From: an uncultured Bacteroides sp.
GTDB taxonomy: Bacteria; Bacteroidota; Bacteroidia; Bacteroidales; Bacteroidaceae
Length of the DNA stretch: 64,000 nt
Direction of reading: 5' to 3'
NCBI RefSeq assembly: GCF_905207245.1
Contig: NZ_CAJLKP010000010.1
Location: forward strand, 1-64,000
Shown: in pieces, positions 55,271 to 63,114 of the stretch
Numbering within the stretch: position 1 is the first letter of the stretch
Layout of the letters: each line of letters begins with the position of its first letter
The notes under the pieces: generated by a model
Database searches by the model: none
What the model was told of the DNA's origin: nothing
The model's input: the letters and a program-made list of their open reading frames with translations, nothing else
Made by a program: the position numbers and the translations under genes

Positions 55271-57742
55271 ATGAAAAAACTATCGACTTTATTCTTAATG
55301 ACCTTACTCGCTGCCTCCCTGCAAGCGCAACGCAGCGAGTCTCTTCTTGAGAAGAACTGGAAATTCACCAAAGGCGAAGTTCCGGAAGCTATGAAACCGG
55401 AGTTTGACGACCGCAAGTGGGAAACCGTAACCGTGCCTCACGATTGGGCCATCTTCGGTCCCTTCGACCGCAGTAACGACTTGCAGGAAGTAGCGGTGAC
55501 ACAGAACTTTGAGAAGAAAGCCTCTGTCAAGACCGGACGCACAGGAGGGCTTCCTTATGTGGGTATCGGCTGGTATCGTACAACTTTTGATGTCACTGCC
55601 GATAAGCAGACCACTCTTGTTTTTGATGGAGCCATGAGCGAAGCTCGTGTTTACGTCAATGGGCAGGAAGCCTGTTTCTGGCCGTTCGGTTATAATTCTT
55701 TCCATTGCGATGTCACTTCTCTTTTGAATAAAGACGGTAAGAACAATACTCTTGCTGTTCGTTTAGAAAACAAACCGCAGTCTTCCCGTTGGTATCCCGG
55801 AGCCGGGCTTTATCGTAATGTGCGTGTAGTGACTACCGAGAAAGTGCATGTTCCCGTATGGGGCACGCAACTGACTACACCTCATGTTTCCGATGAGTAT
55901 GCTTCGGTTCGTTTGTTGACTACCATTGCCAATGATGAGGGGAAAGATATCCGTATCGTTACGGAGATTATTTCACCGGATGGTAAAGTCGTAGCAACTA
56001 AGGATAACACCCGTAAGATTAATCACGGTCAGCCTTTTGAGCAAAACTTCCTGGTCGATGCACCTTGTTTGTGGTCACCGGAGACACCTTATTTATATAA
56101 GGCAGTTTCTAAAATCTATGCTGATGGCAAACAAACGGATGAATACACTACCCGTTTCGGTATCCGTAGCATAGAAATCATAGCTGATAAGGGTTTCTTT
56201 CTGAATGGTAAGCATCGTAAATTTCAGGGCGTATGCAACCATCATGACCTTGGTCCGCTGGGTGCTGCTATCAACGTTGCTGCTTTGCGCCGCCAGCTCA
56301 CTATGCTGAAAGATATGGGTTGCGATGCTATTCGCACCGCTCACAATATGCCTGCGCCGGAGTTGGTGCAGCTTTGTGATGAAATGGGCTTCATGATGAT
56401 GGTGGAACCTTTTGACGAGTGGGACATTGCCAAATGCGAGAACGGTTATCACCGTTATTTCAATGAGTGGGCGGAGCGCGATATGATAAATATGCTGCAT
56501 CAGTTCCGCAATAACCCTTGTGTAGTGATGTGGAGCATTGGTAACGAGGTTCCCACCCAGTGCAGCCCCGTAGGCTATAAAGTGGCTTCTTTCCTGCAAG
56601 ACATCTGCCACCGTGAAGACCCGACACGTCCCGTAACTTGTGGTATGGACCAGGTGACTTGTGTCTTGAAGAATGGTTTTGCCGCCATGATTGATGTTCC
56701 CGGTTTCAATTACCGTGCGCATCGTTATTTGGAGGCTTATGAACAATTGCCGCAGAACATTGTGCTTGGGTCGGAAACCTCTTCCACTGTAAGTTCCCGT
56801 GGTGTATATAAATTCCCGGTAGAGAAGCGTGGTGATGCAAAGTATGAGGATCATCAATCTTCCGGTTATGACCTGGAACACTGTGCATGGTCTAATGTCC
56901 CCGACGAAGACTTTGCTCTTGCCGATGATTATGACTGGACTATCGGGCAGTTTGTCTGGACAGGCTTTGATTATCTGGGTGAACCTTCGCCTTATGATAC
57001 TGATGCATGGCCGAGCCATAGCTCGCTGTTTGGCATCATCGACCTTGCCAGCCTGCCCAAAGACCGTTACTATCTGTATCGCAGCCTTTGGAACAAGCAA
57101 GCTAATACTCTCCATGTCCTTCCTCACTGGACTTGGCCGGGTAGGGAAGGGGAGAACACTCCTGTGTTTGTCTATACGAGCTATCCGTCGGCCGAGCTTT
57201 TTGTTAATGGTAAGAGTTTTGGCAAACAGCGTAAACTCACTGCCGAAGAGAGTAAAGCTTTGCAAGGCAAAGATGCGCTTGCTTTGCAGCGTCGTTACCG
57301 CCTGATGTGGATGGATGTTCCTTATGAACCGGGTGAAGTGAAAGTGGTCGCATACGATGCTTCCGGCAAATCCGTAGAGGAAAAAGTAATCCGTACCGCC
57401 GGTAAACCTCACCATCTGGAAGTGATTGCCGACCGCAACCAACTTACAGCCGATGGCAAGGATTTGGCTTATATCACTGTCCGCATAGTTGATAAAGACG
57501 GTAATCTTTGTCCTGCTGATAGCCGACTTGTTAATTTCACCGTGAAAGGTGCCGGTAGTTATCGTGCCGCTGCTAATGGCGATGCCATTTCGCTCGACTT
57601 ATTCCATTTACCGAAGATGCCCGCCTTCAGCGGTCAGTTAACGGCAATTGTGCAAACGGCTGAACAACCCGGTGAAATCGTTTTCGAGGCTAAGGCTAAA
57701 GGGGTGAAATCTGGTAAGATTGTGCTGAGTACTTCAAAATAG
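55271..57742 (+). CDS. GH2 beta-galactosidase
   Basis: The 823-residue protein has a signal peptide (LLAASLQAQ), sugar-binding jelly-roll (about 20-175), Ig-like domain (about 180-290), TIM barrel (about 295-590) with acid/base E426 in MWSIGNEVP and nucleophile E502 in VLGSETSS, then a DUF4982-type domain and a C-terminal invasin/Ig-like domain (about 710-823, LTADGKDLAYITVRIVDKDGN). It is probably periplasmic and releases galactose from imported galacto-oligosaccharides. Last gene of the galactan operon; followed by a terminator hairpin. Confidence 0.92.
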   Translation: MKKLSTLFLMTLLAASLQAQRSESLLEKNWKFTKGEVPEAMKPEFDDRKWETVTVPHDWAIFGPFDRSNDLQEVAVTQNFEKKASVKTGRTGGLPYVGIGWYRTTFDVTADKQTTLVFDGAMSEARVYVNGQEACFWPFGYNSFHCDVTSLLNKDGKNNTLAVRLENKPQSSRWYPGAGLYRNVRVVTTEKVHVPVWGTQLTTPHVSDEYASVRLLTTIANDEGKDIRIVTEIISPDGKVVATKDNTRKINHGQPFEQNFLVDAPCLWSPETPYLYKAVSKIYADGKQTDEYTTRFGIRSIEIIADKGFFLNGKHRKFQGVCNHHDLGPLGAAINVAALRRQLTMLKDMGCDAIRTAHNMPAPELVQLCDEMGFMMMVEPFDEWDIAKCENGYHRYFNEWAERDMINMLHQFRNNPCVVMWSIGNEVPTQCSPVGYKVASFLQDICHREDPTRPVTCGMDQVTCVLKNGFAAMIDVPGFNYRAHRYLEAYEQLPQNIVLGSETSSTVSSRGVYKFPVEKRGDAKYEDHQSSGYDLEHCAWSNVPDEDFALADDYDWTIGQFVWTGFDYLGEPSPYDTDAWPSHSSLFGIIDLASLPKDRYYLYRSLWNKQANTLHVLPHWTWPGREGENTPVFVYTSYPSAELFVNGKSFGKQRKLTAEESKALQGKDALALQRRYRLMWMDVPYEPGEVKVVAYDASGKSVEEKVIRTAGKPHHLEVIADRNQLTADGKDLAYITVRIVDKDGNLCPADSRLVNFTVKGAGSYRAAANGDAISLDLFHLPKMPAFSGQLTAIVQTAEQPGEIVFEAKAKGVKSGKIVLSTSK

Positions 57743-57773
57743 TCGTATAACATCTGATTTAAGAAAATTTTCT

Positions 57774-57818
57774 ATCCCCACCATGCATTTATATGTACTA
57801 CAAATGCATAGTGGGGAT
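57774..57818. terminator. Terminator hairpin after the galactan PUL
   Basis: ATCCCCA (57774-57780) pairs with TGGGGAT (57812-57818), and ATGCATTT (57783-57790) with AAATGCAT (57802-57809). It lies between the convergent GH2 gene and the decayed AAA-ATPase-like gene. Confidence 0.75.
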
Positions 57819-57840
57819 GAATAATATCTATTCGTTGGTT

Positions 57841-59034
57841 TTAAAAGGGAAGTATATATTCTATGCTATTGATTTGTTCCAATATGTCTATCTTGCTGTT
57901 GTCTGTATAGAACGGCAGAATGAAATGGATGAAAGCTTCCTCTACTTCTTTATTGGGAAATCCTAAGCGATACATGCCGAAGCGTTCATCATATCCTTTA
58001 ATCGTAAGATATCCACTCTGATAAATCACCGGAATAGGATTGGTAGATTCGGAATCAATGTTGTTCAATACTTGGGCATCGGTTTCTTCATGTGCCATCC
58101 GTTCGAGGTCATAATGATGCTTCTTTAGTAGTTTTACCAGATAGGTGGGTGTACCCGTTTCAAACCAATAACTTTCGAACTCCTTGCGTTTGAAGGCATT
58201 GAGCAGACTGAACGGATTGTACATGCCGATGGAATTATGCGTGAAATGATAACCGTCATAGTTTTCTTTGAGTTCAGTGCATAGTTTCTCATAGGTTATT
58301 TTCCGTGCGGCGGCAAATTCATGAAGTTCAGCTTCCAGGTTGTTGTGAATTTCCCGTTCGCTGATGCCGCAGATTTCAATGTATTCATTCCACATCGAGA
58401 TATCATCCAGATTATTCAGATCACTGAATACACTTACCTTTCCGAATTTGGTTACGCCGGTCAGGAAGGCAACTTTATATAACCGTCCTTCGTCTTGAGC
58501 GCTCCATAGAAGGGCTTCAAGGTATTGCGGAATTGCTCTTGCAGCTTTTCGTTTCCAATGGCTTGCAGCATGGGTTTATCATATTCGTCCACGAGAATAA
58601 CTACACGCTGTCCTGTTTGTTCGCACGCACGTTGAATGATGCCGGCAAAACGCAGTGAGAAGGACGTCTCGGAGGGACGGGTTCCATACAGGCTTTCCCA
58701 ATATGCCAAATTATCGTTCAGTATTTTGTCCAGGCTTTCCGGTGTGTCGTATTTCTCGATATTGAGATCCAAGTGCAGTATCGGATGCTTTATCCAGTCT
58801 TTTTCCAACTTTTCCATAGCCAGCCCGCTGAATAATTCCTTCTTCCCTTGAAAGTAAGCTTCCAGCGTAGAGATGAGCAGGCTCTTGCCGAAGCGGCGCG
58901 GACGGCTCAGGAAGTAATAACGTCCGGTTTTTTACCATTTGATAAATCAGTGCTGTCTTATCAATATAGAAATAGCCGTCCTGGCGGAGACTTTCAAAGT
59001 TCTGTATTCCTATGGGATAAATCTTATTGCTCAT
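57841..59034 (-). pseudogene. Frameshifted AAA-ATPase-like / PDDEXK gene
   Basis: Read on the minus strand it starts MSNKIYPIGIQNFESLRQDGYFYIDKTALIYQMVK. It then shifts frame at an A6 run (58928-58933), where a five-A run would give TGRYYFLSRPRRFGKSLL. The middle frame carries VVILVDEYDKPML (Walker B). A second shift near 58471-58475 (an apparent lost T) separates it from AFLTGVTKFGKVSVFSDLNNL and the C-terminal part, which ends at 57841. Both lesions are single-base changes in homopolymers, so sequencing error cannot be excluded. It is related to, but not a copy of, the intact protein at 38655-40415. It is shorter, and no clear nuclease-domain ELKY motif is visible before the stop. Confidence 0.8.
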
Positions 59035-59154
59035 ATTCTTCTATTTTTGTACATCAATACACAAAAGTACTTAGTTTCTGTTTTATTCTCGGTATTAAAG
59101 AGGGAAATTTAATGCAGGGTACAGAATGTAAATGTGAACAGTGTATGTAAGATA

Positions 59155-59299
59155 CGAGGTATCAGAGCCGTATCAAAGCCGTACCAGGTCCGTATCATCT
59201 CCGTGTCTATAGGAAGGGATCAGATACGGAGATAGTACGGAGCTGATACGGAGACGCTACGGAGATTGCATGGAGGTTGCATGGAGATGCTATGGAATT
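59155..59299. repeat. 11-bp-period inverted array (CCGTATCA / TGATACGG type)
   Basis: Five 11-mers containing GTATC or close variants start at 59155, 59166, 59177, 59188 and 59199. After a 13-nt gap, seven 11-mers of the opposite orientation (GATACGGAGAT, AGTACGGAGCT and so on) start at 59223, 59234, 59245, 59256, 59267, 59278 and 59289. The two halves are complementary and can fold into one long hairpin that may slip by 11-bp steps. This lies in the roughly 1-kb gene-free gap between the decayed gene and susC. Confidence 0.85.
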
Positions 59300-59533
59300 G
59301 AATATGTGTTTGTATTTGATTTCTTTGTCGTTTTGACAAATTGTATTTTAAGTTGGCTGAGAATCCATTGTCTCTGTCCTGATGTTGGTGAAAGCTGAAA
59401 TATACGAATGAAAGTAAGTAAGTGGCAGATTGATTGGCTAATATCGAAATTCTTACATTTATTCTGGAGTAGAAGCTCCCTTGAAAGTTACTCCTATAAG
59501 TGAAATCGTGATTCAAATAAGTGTTTCAACCGG

Positions 59534-59621
59534 AAGTAGTAACCATATTGCCCATAAGTAGTAACCATATTACTTATAAGTAGTAACCATATTGCCCATA
59601 AGTAGTAACCCTTTTCTGCAT
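59534..59621. repeat. 22-bp tandem repeat, four units (AAGTAGTAACC type)
   Basis: Units start at 59534, 59556, 59578 and 59600, exactly 22 bp apart. All begin AAGTAGTAACC; units one and three are identical, two and four vary in the second half. No spacers of other length, so it is not a CRISPR array. The rest of the gap from 59300 to 59880 is AT-rich with no gene I can support. Confidence 0.9.
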
Positions 59622-59883
59622 AAAGTGCTTTCAAAGTTGTAAGTATATACGGTAATAGCGAATTCTTATTCTTTATTTATTCATGGAATATGCCGGAATG
59701 TAGTTCTGAATTTTTGTTTGTGTTATGGAAAGTATGTAAATGTAATCATTGTGAGGGTAAATTGTAAAATTAGGCTCCGTTTTGATATTTCATGAAGTTT
59801 TCCTATTTGAAAATGCTTAATATATCTATCAGATCTTCTTTTGAAATATAGATTCTTTATCTGACTGTAGTTGTACAATTCCG

Positions 59884-59897
59884 TGCAATCGTTTGCA
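59884..59897. promoter_or_regulatory. LacI-type operator candidate upstream of susC
   Basis: TGCAATCGTTTGCA differs by one base from the perfect palindrome at 34285-34298 beside the lacI gene. It is centred about 60-65 bp upstream of the -7 box at 59953, a position that would suit activation as well as repression. Confidence 0.55.
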
Positions 59898-59952
59898 CTG
59901 TTGCTATTGCATATTTCTTATGTTTCTTATATTTTAATATTTATATAAAGCA

Positions 59953-59960
59953 TATTTTTG
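59953..59960 (+). promoter_or_regulatory. -7 element of the susC operon
   Basis: TATTTTTG matches TAnnTTTG exactly, about 105 bp before the susC start. No good -33 box is seen, consistent with a need for an activator. Confidence 0.45.
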
Positions 59961-60064
59961 TTGCGTCATGTTATAGATACCTTATAAAAGAAAAAGTAAT
60001 CAAGAGATAATTTCGAATATATAATATAGGTAATTAATATTGTTAACTTTAATTTTTTAAATGC

Positions 60065-63000
60065 ATGAAGCAAGTTAATCTTAGAATCTGTCGAATGATT
60101 CTTCCCCTATTGATGGGGTTATTCTTGTCTGTTAGCGCTTATGCACAGAATATCACCGTGAAAGGGCATGTGAAAGATGCTACGGGGTTGGAAGTGATAG
60201 GCGCAAATGTCGTAGAGAAAGGTAATACCTCCAATGGTACAATCACTGATCTTGATGGAAACTTTACGTTGAGCGTTCCTAAAGGTGCTACATTAACAAT
60301 ATCTTTTATTGGATATCAGACACAAGAGGTAGCAGCTGCTCCCATGGTGATGGTGACACTAAAAGATGATGCTGAATTGTTGAGTGAAGTTGTAGTTGTA
60401 GGTTATGGTCGTACAAAGAAAGATGACCTTACAGGTTCGGTAACGGCAATCAAACCGGATGAACTGAGTAAAGGTATTACCAACAATGCACAGGATATGT
60501 TGGTTGGAAAAGTTGCCGGTGTTGATGTTATTACTTCGGGTGGTACTCCGGGTGCCGGTGCTCAAATTCGCGTGCGTGGTGGATCTTCTCTTAATGCCTC
60601 AAACGACCCGTTGATTGTAATTGATGGTCTGACTATCGATAACAATACTCCAAAGGGAATGAGTAACCCTTTGGCTATGGTTAATCCGAATGATATTGAA
60701 ACCTTTACGGTTTTAAAGGATGCCTCTGCTACTGCCATTTACGGTAGCCGTGCTTCAAACGGTGTTATCATTATTACTACCAAAAAAGGTAAGAGCGGTT
60801 CTGCTCCCAAAGTCTCTTACAATGGTGACATGACGATTTCTATGATTCAGAAAAAGTATGATGTGCTTAATGGTGATGAATTCCGTACACTTGTTAATAA
60901 CATTTGGGGCGATAAGGCCGGTGAAGTTGGTATGGGTAATGCTAATACTGATTGGCAGGATCAGATTTTCCGTACTGCCATCTCTCACAGTCATAATGTG
61001 TCTGTATCCGGTGGTTTGAAGAACATACCTTATCGTTTGAGCTTGGGGTATAACTCTTCTGATGGTATCGTTGAAACTTCATGGATGCGTCGTGCCAACG
61101 TTGGTTTGAATCTTTCTCCCTCTTTCTTCAATGATCACCTCAACTTGAAGATTAATGCTAAGTACATGTATGAGAAAGACCGTTATGCCGATGCAGGAGG
61201 TGCAATAGGCTCTGCCCTTTCAATGGATCCCACGCAGCCCGTATATTTCGATGCTGACGATCCCCGTGCTCCTTTTTTTGGTGGTTATTTCCAACATTCG
61301 CAGTCACCTAAAGACTTCAATGCTGAATGGAAGTATACGAATAATCCCAATGCTCCTCAGAACCCTCTGGCTTTGTTGAAGCTTAAAGATGTACAGGCTG
61401 CTGCCAATGACTTTACGGGCAACTTTGATGTGGACTATAAGATACATGGCTTTGAAGATTTGCGTTTGCATGCCAGCTATGGAGGTCAGTATACCGAGAG
61501 CAAACAAGATGATGTAATTTCCAAGTACGCTTATTCTAATAACTATTATGGCTGGAATGGTGTGACGCAGACTTATAAATATAGCATCACTGCTAATGCT
61601 TATGCTCAGTATGTGAAGGAAATTGGCGCTCACAATTTCGATATAATGGTTGGTGCTGAAGAAAGTCATTTCCACCGTAGTGGTTACGATTATGGTCAAG
61701 GTACCGATCCTTACGATGGTACTCCTCATGATGCCAAATTAAGAGAAGAACAAGCATGGGCTACGCACAACTCTTTAGTTTCTTATTTCGGTCGTCTGAA
61801 CTATACATTGCTCAACAGATATATGCTTACTGCTACATTCCGTGCCGATGGTTCTTCCCGTTTCTCAAGTGATAACAGGTGGGGATACTTCCCTTCTGTG
61901 GCATTGGCGTGGAAAATCAATGAAGAGGCATTTATGAAGAATCTTACTTGGTGGAATGAATTCAAACTTCGTTTGGGATGGGGTATGACAGGTCAGCAGG
62001 ACATTAATTCTGATTTCGGTTATGAAACTCACTATACTTCAAGCGACTCTTTCGCTCAGTATCCTTTTGGTGATACTTACTATGGCACTATGCGTCCGTC
62101 GGCTTATAACCCTGATTTGAAGTGGGAGACTACAACTACTTATAATGCCGGTTTAGATTTGGGTTTCCTGAATAACCGTATTACAGCTAATATTGATGGT
62201 TACTACCGTGAAACCAAAGATTTGCTGAACTCTATCACTATTCCTGTAGGTATGCAATTTGGTTCTCAACTGACTAAGAATATCGGTTCGTTGAAGAATT
62301 ACGGTGTGGAGTTTTCTATCAATGCAAAACCTATTGTTACTAAGGACTTTACTTGGGATGTAAGCTATAATATTGCTTGGAACCATAATGAGATTACTGA
62401 CTTGGTGGATGGCGATGCAGGTTATTATGCATGGTCGGGAGATAAGATCAGCCGTGGTAACAATACCTTGATTCAGGCAAATACTGTAGGTAAAGCAACT
62501 AACTCATTCTTTGTGTATCAGCAAGTATATGATGAGAATGGTAAACCTATTGAAGGTATGTACGTAGACCGTGATGGCAATGGACGTATCGATAATGGTG
62601 ACCGTTATTTCTACAAGAAACCTTCTGCTGATGTCATCATGGGTCTCACCACAAAATTCCTTTATAAAAATTGGGATTTGAGTATGTCTTTCCGTGCCTC
62701 TATTGGTAATTATGTATATTACGATTTCTTGTCGAACCGTGCGGTGGTCAGCCAGTCCGGTCTGTATTCTAACAGTGCCCTGCATAACTCTACTGCTGAG
62801 GCTGTAGCACTGGGTTTCACTGGTATAGGAGTGGGTAATGACAACTATTTAAGCGATTATTTCGTACGTAATGCTTCTTATCTGAAATGTTCGAACGTTA
62901 CTTTGGGCTATTCTTTCCCTGCTTTGTTTAAGGTGGCAGGTCATGAAACTTGCTCCGGTCGCGCATTCTTAACTGCTCAAAACCCCTTCATTATCTCTAA

Positions 63001-63097
63001 GTATAAAGGCATCGACCCTGAAGTGGCAAGCGGAATTGATTCTAATCCCTATCCGCGTCCTTTCAGTATTCAAATTGGCTTAAGCCTGAATTTTTAA
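60065..63097 (+). CDS. susC: SusC, starch/malto-oligosaccharide TonB-dependent transporter
   Basis: The 1010-residue outer-membrane protein has a signal peptide (LFLSVSAYAQ), carboxypeptidase-D-like domain at about 30-105, TonB-box-like EVVVVGYG, plug at about 125-235 and barrel ending in FSIQIGLSLNF. It is assigned to the starch system because the next gene is a close relative of B. thetaiotaomicron SusD. There is no STN domain. Upstream, neither susR nor susA/susB is present, unlike the B. thetaiotaomicron order; the operon seems to begin here. Confidence 0.85.
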   Translation: MKQVNLRICRMILPLLMGLFLSVSAYAQNITVKGHVKDATGLEVIGANVVEKGNTSNGTITDLDGNFTLSVPKGATLTISFIGYQTQEVAAAPMVMVTLKDDAELLSEVVVVGYGRTKKDDLTGSVTAIKPDELSKGITNNAQDMLVGKVAGVDVITSGGTPGAGAQIRVRGGSSLNASNDPLIVIDGLTIDNNTPKGMSNPLAMVNPNDIETFTVLKDASATAIYGSRASNGVIIITTKKGKSGSAPKVSYNGDMTISMIQKKYDVLNGDEFRTLVNNIWGDKAGEVGMGNANTDWQDQIFRTAISHSHNVSVSGGLKNIPYRLSLGYNSSDGIVETSWMRRANVGLNLSPSFFNDHLNLKINAKYMYEKDRYADAGGAIGSALSMDPTQPVYFDADDPRAPFFGGYFQHSQSPKDFNAEWKYTNNPNAPQNPLALLKLKDVQAAANDFTGNFDVDYKIHGFEDLRLHASYGGQYTESKQDDVISKYAYSNNYYGWNGVTQTYKYSITANAYAQYVKEIGAHNFDIMVGAEESHFHRSGYDYGQGTDPYDGTPHDAKLREEQAWATHNSLVSYFGRLNYTLLNRYMLTATFRADGSSRFSSDNRWGYFPSVALAWKINEEAFMKNLTWWNEFKLRLGWGMTGQQDINSDFGYETHYTSSDSFAQYPFGDTYYGTMRPSAYNPDLKWETTTTYNAGLDLGFLNNRITANIDGYYRETKDLLNSITIPVGMQFGSQLTKNIGSLKNYGVEFSINAKPIVTKDFTWDVSYNIAWNHNEITDLVDGDAGYYAWSGDKISRGNNTLIQANTVGKATNSFFVYQQVYDENGKPIEGMYVDRDGNGRIDNGDRYFYKKPSADVIMGLTTKFLYKNWDLSMSFRASIGNYVYYDFLSNRAVVSQSGLYSNSALHNSTAEAVALGFTGIGVGNDNYLSDYFVRNASYLKCSNVTLGYSFPALFKVAGHETCSGRAFLTAQNPFIISKYKGIDPEVASGIDSNPYPRPFSIQIGLSLNF

Positions 63098-63114
63098 CCT
63101 ATTAAATGCATATA

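Noticed and set aside
56093..57442. Open frame of 449 codons on the minus strand inside the GH2 gene
   Set aside because: Antisense shadow of a gene with intact catalytic motifs; no signal, domain or promoter.
57841..59034. Mobile element or transposase remnant
   Set aside because: The fragments rebuild an AAA-ATPase-like/PDDEXK_9 protein, not a transposase, and no terminal inverted repeats or target duplication were seen.
59534..59621. CRISPR array
   Set aside because: Units are contiguous 22-mers with no unique spacers of constant length, and no cas gene is in the window.
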